From the NCBI GenBank assembly GCA_002364085.1, contig DEXK01000019.1:1-64000 (forward strand): DNA of 64,000 bases, in the 5' to 3' direction. The DNA comes from Balneolaceae bacterium UBA3186 (GTDB lineage: Bacteria; Bacteroidota; Rhodothermia; Balneolales; Balneolaceae). Below, piece by piece: positions 7,626 to 14,969 of the stretch. The position numbers and the translations under genes were made by a program. The notes beneath the pieces were generated by a model. The model made no database searches. It saw only the letters and a program-made list of their open reading frames with translations, and was not told the origin of the DNA. Each line of letters starts with the position of its first letter. The first letter of the stretch is position 1.

Positions 7626-8714
7626 CTAAGAAATCAATTTTTTAACGAGTCTTCTGTATTTATATACACGCCAAATTATATATGCGATAGTTAAAGGTAA
7701 AACAGCATAAAGCATAACCCATTCCATTGTGGGCTCAAAAGCAGAACCCACGGCATCCAGAACCAGATAAGTCAGGTAAGAACCATAATAGAACAGTAAC
7801 ATCGCTCCATCAAATTTAGTAATATCAAAGCCGGCAATAAATATCGGGATACACATAATACTTACCGCAACCATGAAAGGAAGATCTAATGCCAATGCAG
7901 CCGGAGAAACTGTTAATATATTCGGAGCTATTACAACTGTTAGCCCAAGGGTGAGCAAAATATTATAGAGATTACTGCCCATCACATTTGCTACAGCCAT
8001 ATCAGTATTTCCTTTTCGGATGGTGGCAATGCTGGTAGCAACTTCCGGTAATGAAGTTCCTATCGATACAATGGTTAAACCAATCACTAGCTCAGAAAGT
8101 CCTAATATTGTAGCAATTTCAACCGCACTTTTTACCATCCAATCTGATCCCTGAATAATCAATCCCATACCAACAATTAGGTACCCAATATTCTTAACAT
8201 AGAAAAACCAACCTGTTGAAAGCTCCCTTGCCTTTGCTTCCAGCTCGGTTTCTTCAGGCTGGTTGTCTCTTTCTTTCTTTATCTGAAAAAAAGTAAATAC
8301 TGAATACGCAACTAAACCCAATAATAACCAAACTCCGTCCAGTGTTGTAAGCTCGCCATCAAAGGCGATAACGTACAATAATACACTTGCTGCTATTACG
8401 ATCGGAACGTCAATTTGGACCACTCTGAGTTTTACTGCTAAAGGCTTTATTATAGCGCTAATCCCAAGAATCAGAAGTATATTTGCGATATTACTTCCTA
8501 CAATATTTCCCAGAACCAAATCAGCGTTCCCTGCAATGGCTGCCTGCAAACTGATCGCCAGTTCGGGAGCTCCGGTTGCAAAAGCGACCACTGTCAATCC
8601 CATAATTAAAGGTGAGACTCTCCATTTCACACCAAAGTGATCCACACCTCTTAAAAATAATTCTGCTCCGCCAATAAGTGCCGCCAATCCGGCTATAAAA
8701 GTAATTGCTGTCAT
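7626..8714 (-). CDS. CaxA/YrbG-type calcium/sodium exchanger
   Basis: This is a 362-aa membrane protein of the Ca2+/cation antiporter superfamily, with two inverted halves of about five helices each. The alpha repeats are visible: AFATGAPELAISLQAA with GNIVGSNIANILL in the first half, and SIGTSLPEVATSI with NVMGSNLYNILL in the second. In the first repeat the usual G-T/S-S-x-P-E reads A-T-G-A-P-E, so an ion-binding serine is replaced by glycine. I place the start at the ATG at 8714. An upstream TTG at 8735 gives 7 extra residues but is a weaker start codon. Two alternatives remain: K+-dependent exchange, or a different main cation. Confidence 0.88.
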   Translation of the reverse strand: MTAITFIAGLAALIGGAELFLRGVDHFGVKWRVSPLIMGLTVVAFATGAPELAISLQAAIAGNADLVLGNIVGSNIANILLILGISAIIKPLAVKLRVVQIDVPIVIAASVLLYVIAFDGELTTLDGVWLLLGLVAYSVFTFFQIKKERDNQPEETELEAKARELSTGWFFYVKNIGYLIVGMGLIIQGSDWMVKSAVEIATILGLSELVIGLTIVSIGTSLPEVATSIATIRKGNTDMAVANVMGSNLYNILLTLGLTVVIAPNILTVSPAALALDLPFMVAVSIMCIPIFIAGFDITKFDGAMLLFYYGSYLTYLVLDAVGSAFEPTMEWVMLYAVLPLTIAYIIWRVYKYRRLVKKLIS

Positions 8715-8760
8715 ATCTGAATTTGTGAACACCAAAGGTACAAGGTATTCAGCATAAAAA

Positions 8761-8785
8761 AAGCCTTTCCCGAGCAGAAAGGCTT
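8761..8785. terminator. Terminator after the M61 peptidase gene
   Basis: AAGCCTTTC (8761-8769) pairs over 9 bp with GAAAGGCTT (8777-8785), followed by a T-run on the minus strand. It separates the peptidase gene from the exchanger gene. Confidence 0.8.
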
Positions 8786-8809
8786 AGTTTTTTATAGTTT
8801 GATGAAAAA

Positions 8810-10705
8810 TTATTTCTCCAACCACCAACTTCTGAGTTGAATTTGCTCATCTGTAGCATTTTCAACTTCCTGTAAATTTTGCTGTGGATACATTGGCGTT
8901 CCAACTTTTCCTTGTAGTTTCACCTCTTCTCCGTTTCTTTCTAAAGTCATTGAGATATCCGTATCCGGTGTCCATTGAAAACTCTGCGGGATAACCTGTT
9001 GAATATTTTGCAATGAAGCTTCTAATCCATTAATGGATTTCAGAATATCTCCCGGTCTAACTCCTAATTCTATCAGTGAAGTATTCAAGTCCATATTTTC
9101 GAAATAAATTTCTCTGGTTTCCGGATTTACATTAATAAATGCTGCTTGCTGATTTATCAAAAACAGATTTGTCTGCACCTCTTCTACTCCCATTTCAAGA
9201 CCGACCTTATCAAAGAATACTGAATAATCGATAGGTGTAGTTCCCTCAACATGAGTTCTCAGAAATTCACCAACTGACGGGTAACTCATCTCGGTTATTT
9301 CAGCGATCAGGTTATCATCTTCGAATGGTTTATCAATTCCATATTTTGCTGATAATTCTTTCATCAACGAAAGCATACTTCTTTCGCCATTACTTTCTTC
9401 TCTCATCAGAATATCAATGCACATCCCGATCAAAGCTCCTTTTTGATACACATTATAGTAATTCGATGCATATGGTTCATCAATTACATTTTCACTCATA
9501 ACTGTGAAACTCATAGAATCGTCCATAGTGTATGAACTTGAGATCTTGCTCTGAATCTTATTATAAAATTCTTCTTTAGGTTGAAGATCTTCGTAGGCCT
9601 GAAAGTGACTCGCAAAATATTCCGTAACTCCCTCATACATCCACAAATGCTTCGAAAATGTCGGCTCATAGTAATCGAAATAGTGAACATCTTCTGAGTG
9701 CACATTTAATGGTGTTACAATATGGAAAAACTCATGTGAAACCACATCGATCATAGCCTGATTTAGCTGTGGCTCCTGCATTTGCTCCGGGAGTACAACA
9801 ATGGTTGAAGTCTGATGTTCTAGTGCTCCAAAACCTTGTGGAGATGTCTCACTTCCTTCTGACAAATACAGATAGATGTCATATCGCGGAGTGCTGTTTA
9901 GGTCACCCAGATATTCTTTTTGAGCCTGCATCATTTCAAAAACGGTCTCTTTGATCTTTGCTGCGGAATGCACTCCGTTTGGTGAATACACACTTAACAC
10001 GATCTGAATGTCACCCACCTGAAATTCTTCAATATCCAGATTCCCGTAAAACATCGGGTTATCAGTAATATCAAAATATCGGGCAGCTGTATAATTATCT
10101 ACTACTGTTGAATCTCCTTCTAAAACCATAGAACTGCTTGTAGGAAGCGCGGATGATTTTTTCATTCCTGCAGGAGCGGTAACAGCTAATTTGTAGCTAT
10201 TGTCTTTCAACTCTTCAAAATACCCGATAAAACCATGCAGGTTAAGTACAAAGTTATCGTCAGCTATATTTGTACCTGATGGTGAGAATGGTGTAGGTTT
10301 TTCTGTGTTCTCGATATCAAATGTATCGTTTACATAGTAGCCCAACTTATCTAATTTCTGAGCATTTGGAATGATCCATGTATTTTCATCCGGTCGATTT
10401 ACTTCAATTTCCATTCCTGAATAATCGTAAGCAACCAAGTCTTCTGTGAAACTTCCGAAATCACTGATATCATAAGTTCCCTGAACAACCCTTGGAATTC
10501 TGTATGTAACGGTGTCTTGAGAAAACATTCCGGGATCGATCTCCACCCAAACCCGGTCATTATCAATATTTACAAGGTCAATTGAGGTGGAAATTGGAGT
10601 TTGTGCAGCTAGCTCTTTCATTTCTTTTGAAAGATTGTCTCCTGTTTTTGGGGAACACGCATAAGTTACACTAAGGAGTAAAACTCCATATATAAGTTTC
10701 TTCAT
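8810..10705 (-). CDS. M61 family metallopeptidase lipoprotein (glycyl aminopeptidase type)
   Basis: This 631-aa protein begins with a lipoprotein signal (lipobox SVTYAC, Cys about residue 17), so it should be anchored in an envelope membrane. The N-terminal half is the beta-sandwich of M61 peptidases. The catalytic domain has the zinc motif SHEFFHIVTPLNV (HExxH, near residue 320) and a downstream LWMYEGVTEYFA that supplies the third zinc ligand. A C-terminal PDZ domain occupies about residues 500-605 (GVRPGDILKSINGL). The family cleaves N-terminal Gly or Ala from peptides. It is transcribed alone, with a terminator behind it. Confidence 0.92.
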   Translation of the reverse strand: MKKLIYGVLLLSVTYACSPKTGDNLSKEMKELAAQTPISTSIDLVNIDNDRVWVEIDPGMFSQDTVTYRIPRVVQGTYDISDFGSFTEDLVAYDYSGMEIEVNRPDENTWIIPNAQKLDKLGYYVNDTFDIENTEKPTPFSPSGTNIADDNFVLNLHGFIGYFEELKDNSYKLAVTAPAGMKKSSALPTSSSMVLEGDSTVVDNYTAARYFDITDNPMFYGNLDIEEFQVGDIQIVLSVYSPNGVHSAAKIKETVFEMMQAQKEYLGDLNSTPRYDIYLYLSEGSETSPQGFGALEHQTSTIVVLPEQMQEPQLNQAMIDVVSHEFFHIVTPLNVHSEDVHYFDYYEPTFSKHLWMYEGVTEYFASHFQAYEDLQPKEEFYNKIQSKISSSYTMDDSMSFTVMSENVIDEPYASNYYNVYQKGALIGMCIDILMREESNGERSMLSLMKELSAKYGIDKPFEDDNLIAEITEMSYPSVGEFLRTHVEGTTPIDYSVFFDKVGLEMGVEEVQTNLFLINQQAAFINVNPETREIYFENMDLNTSLIELGVRPGDILKSINGLEASLQNIQQVIPQSFQWTPDTDISMTLERNGEEVKLQGKVGTPMYPQQNLQEVENATDEQIQLRSWWLEK

Positions 10706-10798
10706 TAGAATATGTTTTGATGAATATTTTGGATGGCAACTTCAGTAATCCAAAAAAAATTGCCAAACCGTAATTTATTAATTGTAAGAAATTAAAAA

Positions 10799-10823
10799 CC
10801 CCGGTCAGAGTTAACTGCCGGGG
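10799..10823 (-). terminator. Terminator of gap
   Basis: CCCCGG (10799-10804) pairs with CCGGGG (10818-10823), and inner bases can extend the stem. On the minus strand it is followed by TTTTTAAT, 15 bp past the gap stop codon. Confidence 0.8.
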
Positions 10824-10838
10824 CTAAAGATTCGCTTA

Positions 10839-11837
10839 TCAAGCTATTTTCAGGATCAGATCTGCGGTTCTCATAGAATAACCGGCTTCGTTATCGTACC
10901 AGCCAATTACTTTTACAAGATTACCATCTACTTTAGTCAGATCACTATCAAAGATATTTGAATGTGGGTTACCGATGATATCCGTTGATACCAATGGATC
11001 TGTTGCATACTCAAGAATTCCTTTCATAGAACCTTCAGATGCTGCTTTGAATGCTGCGTTCACTTCTTCAGCAGTAGTTTCTTTGTTCACATCACAAACA
11101 AAATCAGTTAATGAACCTGTTGGGGTTGGAACACGAACAGCTCCTCCATCTAACTTCCCGTCTAAATGCGGAAGCACTAGACCAACTGCTTTTGCAGCTC
11201 CGGTTGAAGTAGGAATAATATTAATGGCAGCAGCGCGAGCTCTTCTAAGATCTTTGTGCGGTGCATCTAATATTCTTTGATCGCCTGTGTACGCGTGAAT
11301 GGTCGTCATAAATCCTTTCTTAACTCCGAAAGCATCATCCAATACTTTTACCATCGGTGCAAGACAGTTTGTTGTACAACTTGCATTCGAGTAGATCTCT
11401 GTTTCAGCATCGATCACTTCATCGTTTACACCAAGCACTACTGTTTTTACTCCACCTTTTCCCGGTGCTGAAATGATCACTTTCTTAGCGCCTGCTTCGA
11501 TATGTTTTCCCGCACTCTCTTTGTCTACAAAAAAACCTGTTGATTCAATTACGATATCAACACCAAGATCTCCCCAGTTTAAGTTCGCCGGATCTCTTTC
11601 AGCTGTAACTGAAAAACTCATGTCATTGATAGTGATCTTATCTCCATCAACTGAAACCGTTCCATCAAAAGTCCCTTGAGATGAATCGTACTTGAAAAGA
11701 TGAGCTAAAGTGTTAGTATCTGTTAAATCGTTTACCCCAACGATATCAATTTTATCACTATACTTTGCAAGAATTGATCGGGTAACCATTCTACCGATAC
11801 GACCAAATCCGTTAATTCCGACTTTTATTTTTGACAT
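10839..11837 (-). CDS. gap: Glyceraldehyde-3-phosphate dehydrogenase, type I
   Basis: The 332-aa length is typical. The N-terminal Rossmann fold begins KVGINGFGRIGRMV. The catalytic SNASCTTNCLAP holds the nucleophilic cysteine near residue 152. HAYTGDQRILDAPHKDLRRARAA contains the catalytic His and phosphate-binding residues, and the C-terminal WYDNEAGYSMRTADL is intact. It oxidises glyceraldehyde-3-phosphate to 1,3-bisphosphoglycerate with NAD+ in glycolysis. The reverse reaction serves gluconeogenesis. No pgk or other glycolytic gene is adjacent; the gene has its own promoter region and a strong terminator, so it is monocistronic. All key residues are present. Confidence 0.97.
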   Translation of the reverse strand: MSKIKVGINGFGRIGRMVTRSILAKYSDKIDIVGVNDLTDTNTLAHLFKYDSSQGTFDGTVSVDGDKITINDMSFSVTAERDPANLNWGDLGVDIVIESTGFFVDKESAGKHIEAGAKKVIISAPGKGGVKTVVLGVNDEVIDAETEIYSNASCTTNCLAPMVKVLDDAFGVKKGFMTTIHAYTGDQRILDAPHKDLRRARAAAINIIPTSTGAAKAVGLVLPHLDGKLDGGAVRVPTPTGSLTDFVCDVNKETTAEEVNAAFKAASEGSMKGILEYATDPLVSTDIIGNPHSNIFDSDLTKVDGNLVKVIGWYDNEAGYSMRTADLILKIA

Positions 11838-12177
11838 TTTATACCTGTTTTTTTGATGGTCAATTCGGATATCATTTACAGAACCAACCCATTAAATAAC
11901 TTTCTTTTCAGACTCTGAAAATACCACTACTAGTCGCCATATTCAATGATTTTAGCTTATGATAGCAATAGAAAAACATGAACAAGTACTAAAAGCGCTT
12001 TTCTAAAAATTTAAGTGCACTGTAAAGTCTTTTTAAGTTACATCTTTGGATCAAATGTTATAAATAGTATCAAATAAAGTAACAAAAAGAACTGCTTTAT
12101 CACTCAAAAACCCTTTTTCCAGCACAATTTTAGTTACCTTGATCTTTAATCAGAAAAACTAATTCTTCAGTTCCCAA
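11838..12177. other. Divergent intergenic region between gap and the DUF1456 gene
   Basis: These 340 bases hold no credible open reading frame. They should carry the promoters of both divergent genes. The gap-side candidate is given separately. For the plus-strand gene, TTACCTTGATC near 12132 resembles a -7 box but has no clear partner upstream. No repeat of the families seen elsewhere was found. Confidence 0.5.
11916..11946 (-). promoter_or_regulatory. Candidate gap promoter (Bacteroidota-type)
   Basis: On the minus strand, TTG (11946-11944) is followed after 20 bp by TATTTTCA (11923-11916). This is close to the TTTG-N19-21-TAnnTTTG promoter known in Bacteroidota. It would give a leader of about 70 nt before the gap start codon. 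It is a motif match only. Confidence 0.4.
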
Positions 12178-12636
12178 ATGGACAGCAACGACATCTTCAG
12201 GCGATTACGATACATTCTAGGCTATAACGATCTTAAAATGGCCGAGGTATTTGCTTTGGCTAATGATCCTATTGATCAGGCTAGAGTTACAACCTGGCTC
12301 AAGAAAGATGAAGATTCTGATTTTGTAAAAATGCCTGATGTTGCCTTGGCTACTTTTCTGAATGGATTGATCATTCAAAAGCGTGGCAAGAAAGATGGAC
12401 CACAGCCTGTTCCTGAACAAGTATTAAATAACAACATCGTATTCAGAAAATTACGTATCGCTTACAATCTTCAAAGTGATGACATACTGGAAATGTTTGA
12501 TCTGGTTGACAAGAGCATCAGTCCGCACGAACTCAGTGCCTTTTTCAGAAAACCCACTTCCGGTAAATACCGGGAATGCAATGATCAGTACTTGCGACAT
12601 TTTCTTTCCGGTTTGCAGGAGAAGTTTAGAGCTTGA
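12178..12636 (+). CDS. DUF1456 family protein (YehS-like)
   Basis: This 152-aa soluble protein contains two repeats of the DUF1456 fold. The first begins NDIFRRLRYILGYNDLKMAEVF. The second, near residue 87, begins NNIVFRKLRIAYNLQSDDILEMF, and each is followed by a loop and a second helical pair (ATFLNGL and RHFLSGLQEKF). The repeated half pattern is typical of E. coli YehS, whose function is unknown. No catalytic residues, signal peptide or membrane segment is visible. The gene stands alone between the gap promoter region and the repeats around the toxin-antitoxin pair. The function cannot be inferred from context. Confidence 0.85.
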   Translation: MDSNDIFRRLRYILGYNDLKMAEVFALANDPIDQARVTTWLKKDEDSDFVKMPDVALATFLNGLIIQKRGKKDGPQPVPEQVLNNNIVFRKLRIAYNLQSDDILEMFDLVDKSISPHELSAFFRKPTSGKYRECNDQYLRHFLSGLQEKFRA

Positions 12637-12653
12637 TGCCTTGGGTTTGCCAC

Positions 12654-12787
12654 AAAAGCACGAAAGCACTAAATTTTCTTATTTGGTTCTTTGTCATCTC
12701 GAACGCATGTGAGAGATCTGGAATTTTCCTATAAGTCCAAATTTAGATTTCTCCCTCCAGGCGAAATGACAAGATAATCCAGTAAGG
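12654..12787. repeat. Direct repeat flanking the toxin-antitoxin pair, copy 1
   Basis: It starts AAAAGCACGAAAGCACTAAA, runs through a GTCAT...ATGAC unit and ends AATCCAGTAAGG. Copy 2 at 13499-13629 has the same order and orientation, with nearly 90% matching positions by eye. Copy 1 lacks the hairpin that follows copy 2. Confidence 0.75.
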
Positions 12788-12807
12788 ATTGTTATCTAAT
12801 ACAGCTA

Positions 12808-13182
12808 TTACGAGTTTGGCAGATCAGAAAGTTTAATTCGATCGTATGCTCCCTTCTTTTTATCCTTGGGGTGAGGCTCCAAACCAATAATTGTTATTTC
12901 TTTTTGATCCGGTCCATATACCCAATAAAATCTTCCCGCCGAAGGTGTCTTATTCTCTAGATATGATTGAAATACTTTTATTCCATATCGCTTAGTCAAA
13001 GAGTCAATTTCATGTGAGTTCAATCCCGGATGTCGCGGATTTGAAGCTAAAAATTGTATTGCTTTTCCAAATAGCTTAAAGAGCTTTTCATCTTCTTTAG
13101 AAATCGATCCGTCTTTTTTGGAAGAAAGTAGATCATTCCAAAACTGCTCCATTTCCGGAATGCCGAATCTTATTTTGAACAT
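12808..13182 (-). CDS. RelE/ParE-like toxin of a type II toxin-antitoxin pair
   Basis: This 124-aa protein has the look of a RelE/ParE-superfamily toxin. An N-terminal helical part (EMEQFWNDLLSS) and a long helix pair (KLFKLFGKAIQFLASNP) are followed by a beta-sheet core ending FYWVYGPDQKEITIIGLEPHP and a basic tail KDKKKGAYDRIKLSDLP. The tail LEPHPxD is common in this branch. Such toxins act as mRNA interferases or gyrase poisons; which applies cannot be read. The start codon lies 5 bp downstream of the stop of the upstream antitoxin gene, the usual antitoxin-first order. The pair sits between two direct repeats and may be a mobile or recombining unit. Confidence 0.7.
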   Translation of the reverse strand: MFKIRFGIPEMEQFWNDLLSSKKDGSISKEDEKLFKLFGKAIQFLASNPRHPGLNSHEIDSLTKRYGIKVFQSYLENKTPSAGRFYWVYGPDQKEITIIGLEPHPKDKKKGAYDRIKLSDLPNS

Positions 13183-13187
13183 ATTCT

Positions 13188-13451
13188 CTACTCGCTTTTC
13201 AGAAGCTCATCTAGTTCTTTCAAGTCAACATAATCAGATGCTTTACCATCTTTTAAGTGCTTAACAGCTTTATCCATCATTTCAAGAGAACGCTTCGAGA
13301 TTTCATCCGGATGGATTAAAATCCTGGGTTTAAGAATAACCGTGCCATCACTTTTTTCAGTGACATGATAGTACTCTGTCCGCGGACTACGAATGGTAAG
13401 CCGTTTTTTTGAATCTAGTTTTGCTTCGTATTTATTTTTACTAGTAGACAT
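13188..13451 (-). CDS. Antitoxin of the RelE/ParE-like pair
   Basis: This 87-aa protein has two parts. Residues 1-45 form a basic beta-rich segment (KYEAKLDSKKRLTIRSPRTEYYHV) reminiscent of swapped-hairpin or AbrB-like DNA-binding folds. The helical C-terminus (RSLEMMDKAVKHLKDGKASDYVDL) is of the Phd/YefM kind that wraps the toxin. It should neutralise the toxin and repress its own operon. A perfect palindrome, GTGGGATATCCCAC, lies 22 bp upstream of its start codon and is a good operator candidate. The family name is not certain; the call rests on size, architecture and tight linkage to the toxin. Confidence 0.65.
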   Translation of the reverse strand: MSTSKNKYEAKLDSKKRLTIRSPRTEYYHVTEKSDGTVILKPRILIHPDEISKRSLEMMDKAVKHLKDGKASDYVDLKELDELLKSE

Positions 13452-13472
13452 AATGGTTCGTAATTAAAATAG

Positions 13473-13486
13473 GTGGGATATCCCAC
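13473..13486. promoter_or_regulatory. Candidate operator of the toxin-antitoxin operon
   Basis: The 14-bp perfect palindrome GTGGGATATCCCAC lies 22-35 bp upstream of the antitoxin start codon. Type II antitoxins normally bind such a site to repress their operon. It is not part of the flanking direct repeats. Confidence 0.55.
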
Positions 13487-13498
13487 ATTTGCAAACAA

Positions 13499-13629
13499 AA
13501 AAGCACGAAGGCACTAAATTTTCATGTGTTCTGTGTCATCTCGAACGCACGTGAGAGATTTGGAATTTTCCCATAAGTACATCTTTAGATTTCTCCCTCC
13601 GGGCTAAATGACAAGATAATCCAGTAAGG
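13499..13629. repeat. Direct repeat flanking the toxin-antitoxin pair, copy 2
   Basis: Same order as copy 1: AAAAGCACGAAGGCACTAAA, then a GTCAT...ATGAC unit, then AATCCAGTAAGG. The two copies are about 845 bp apart, so recombination between them would remove the toxin-antitoxin pair in one step. Confidence 0.75.
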
Positions 13630-13657
13630 GCGTATCGCCATACGCCCTTACTGGATT
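13618..13657. repeat. 17-bp palindromic hairpin with TCGCCA loop, copy 1
   Basis: AATCCAGTAAGGGCGTA (13618-13634) pairs perfectly with TACGCCCTTACTGGATT (13641-13657) around the loop TCGCCA. The hairpin at 21020-21059 has the same stem length and the same loop, with paired changes in the stem. Confidence 0.8.
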
Positions 13658-13687
13658 AGTAGTATTGAGGTTATCTATTCAAAAAAA

Positions 13688-13711
13688 AAGCCACCTCTAA
13701 TGAGATGGCTT
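13688..13711 (-). terminator. Terminator of the small membrane protein gene
   Basis: AAGCCACCTC (13688-13697) pairs with GAGATGGCTT (13702-13711) with one G-U position, followed on the minus strand by a long T-run. Confidence 0.75.
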
Positions 13712-13729
13712 TTAAATTAAAACTGAAAA

Positions 13730-13888
13730 CTATTCCGGAGTTTCTTTTTTTTCATCTTTGGAAGCCTTAGCCATTCCTGCAGCTCCAAAAGCAACGCCTA
13801 AAGCAAGCCAAAGCGCTAAGTTATCGGTAAGAACTCCAATCACCGTTCCGATAATTATCCCATAAGCCAATGCATTTTTCTTATTCAT
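13730..13888 (-). CDS. Small membrane protein, 52 aa
   Basis: This short gene runs from ATG at 13888 to TAG at 13730. The protein begins MNKKNALAYGIIIGTVIGVL, has a second hydrophobic stretch LALWLALGVAFGAAG, and ends in a charged tail KASKDEKKETPE. Two glycine-rich membrane segments separated by TDN suggest a small hairpin in the inner membrane. Similar short proteins occur across Bacteroidota and related phyla; the function is unknown. Support comes from the start codon, the coding-like pattern and a terminator 19 bp past the stop. No partner gene is adjacent. Confidence 0.7.
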   Translation of the reverse strand: MNKKNALAYGIIIGTVIGVLTDNLALWLALGVAFGAAGMAKASKDEKKETPE

Positions 13889-14061
13889 AAAGAGTCTTTT
13901 TTATTAATCTTTCTTTTTATTGGCCGCTATCTAGTCTAGTTGCAAAACGGAGGATCAATCTAAAAGTTACAATCTTTACTCTTTAAAGCTTTGAGTTATT
14001 TCGATAATTCTGCAGATCCTTTGTCCCGATACTTCGGGATAAGAAAGATTTTACAACAAAA

Positions 14062-14088
14062 AAAGCCATCCCAAATTGAGATGGCTTT
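14062..14088 (-). terminator. Terminator of the sdh operon
   Basis: AAAGCCATC (14062-14070) pairs with GATGGCTTT (14080-14088), with a T-run on the minus strand, 49 bp past the sdhB stop codon. Confidence 0.75.
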
Positions 14089-14090
14089 TA

Positions 14091-14117
14091 GATCCTTCGG
14101 AAGTATCCTCAGGATGA
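14091..14117 (-). repeat. Half-unit of the GTCAT repeat
   Basis: Read on the minus strand it matches the left half of the unit at 1171-1246 (GTCATCCTGAGGATACTTCC...). The right half is missing. Confidence 0.6.
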
Positions 14118-14136
14118 CATATTGGTTTTGGTTAGA

Positions 14137-14889
14137 TCAGCTCACCAACGCCTTCATGTAGTCTCTTCTCATTTCAGCGATAGCTGAAATAGAAATTCCT
14201 TTCGGGCAAACAGCTTCACATTCTGCAAAGTTGGAACAGTCACCAAATCCTTCTTCTTTCATTTGGTCTACCATTGCAACTGCTCGGTTACTTCTTTCTA
14301 CTTCTCCCTGTGGGAATTTATTTAAATGAGCAAGTTTCGCTCCTGTAAACAAGGAAGCCGACGCATTTGGACAAGCAGCCACACAAGCGCCGCAACCAAT
14401 ACAAGCAGCATATTCAAAAGCTTCATCTGATTTCTCTTTTTCTACCGGCAAGGCATTAGCTTCCTGAGCGGAACCGGTTTTTACCGATACATATCCGCCT
14501 ACTTCAATGATTCGGTCAAAAGCACTACGATCTACAACAAGATCTTTAATGATCGGAAAAGCAGCTGCTCTTGGCGGTTCGATGGTAATTTTGTCGCCAT
14601 CTTTATAATTACGCATGTGTAACTGGCAACAAGCAACTTCGGCTTTTGGTCCATGCGCCTGTCCGTTGATCACTAAGTTACAAGAACCGCAAATTCCCTC
14701 ACGACAATCGTAATCGAACTCAACAGGTTCTTTGCCTTGCAGCTGAAGTTCTTCGTTGAGTACATCCAACATTTCAAGGAAGGACATATGCTCGTTTACA
14801 GTATCTAAAGTATACTCTTCAAAATGACCGGGAACATCAGGTCCAGCTTGTTTCCAGTATTTCAAATGAATGGTCATATCTTTGCTCAT
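14137..14889 (-). CDS. sdhB: Succinate dehydrogenase/fumarate reductase iron-sulfur subunit
   Basis: This 250-aa subunit carries three iron-sulfur clusters. The [2Fe-2S] ligands are in DYDCREGICGSCNL and VACC. The [4Fe-4S] ligands are in CIGCGACVAACP, and the [3Fe-4S] site follows in CSNFAECEAVCPKGI. It passes electrons from the flavoprotein to the membrane quinone site in the TCA cycle and respiratory chain. I chose the ATG at 14889, preceded by a purine-rich GGAAAAG. A GTG at 14913 would add 8 residues but falls inside an inverted repeat. It is the last gene of the sdhC-sdhA-sdhB order, separated from sdhA by that hairpin repeat. Confidence 0.95.
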   Translation of the reverse strand: MSKDMTIHLKYWKQAGPDVPGHFEEYTLDTVNEHMSFLEMLDVLNEELQLQGKEPVEFDYDCREGICGSCNLVINGQAHGPKAEVACCQLHMRNYKDGDKITIEPPRAAAFPIIKDLVVDRSAFDRIIEVGGYVSVKTGSAQEANALPVEKEKSDEAFEYAACIGCGACVAACPNASASLFTGAKLAHLNKFPQGEVERSNRAVAMVDQMKEEGFGDCSNFAECEAVCPKGISISAIAEMRRDYMKALVS

Positions 14890-14908
14890 AATCTTTTCCT
14901 TTGGTTCA

Positions 14909-14962
14909 GCCACTAAAGCACAAAATCACTAAATAATTTTTGTGTCTTGGTGATTCTGTGGC
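14909..14962. repeat. GCCAC-type inverted repeat between sdhA and sdhB
   Basis: GCCACTAAAGCACAAAATCACT (left arm, from 14909) faces a right arm ending GTGATTCTGTGGC at 14962. The outer GCCAC/GTGGC pair is perfect and the rest is interrupted. It resembles the ends of the GxxExxY cassette and the start of the direct repeats around the toxin-antitoxin pair. Confidence 0.6.
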
Positions 14963-14969
14963 AAACCTT

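Noticed and set aside
12654..13629. Calling the region a CRISPR array
   Set aside because: Only two repeats of about 130 bp, flanking genes; no short regular spacers.
14890..14913. GTG start for sdhB
   Set aside because: It falls within an inverted repeat, while ATG 14889 has a purine-rich site and fits the family length.
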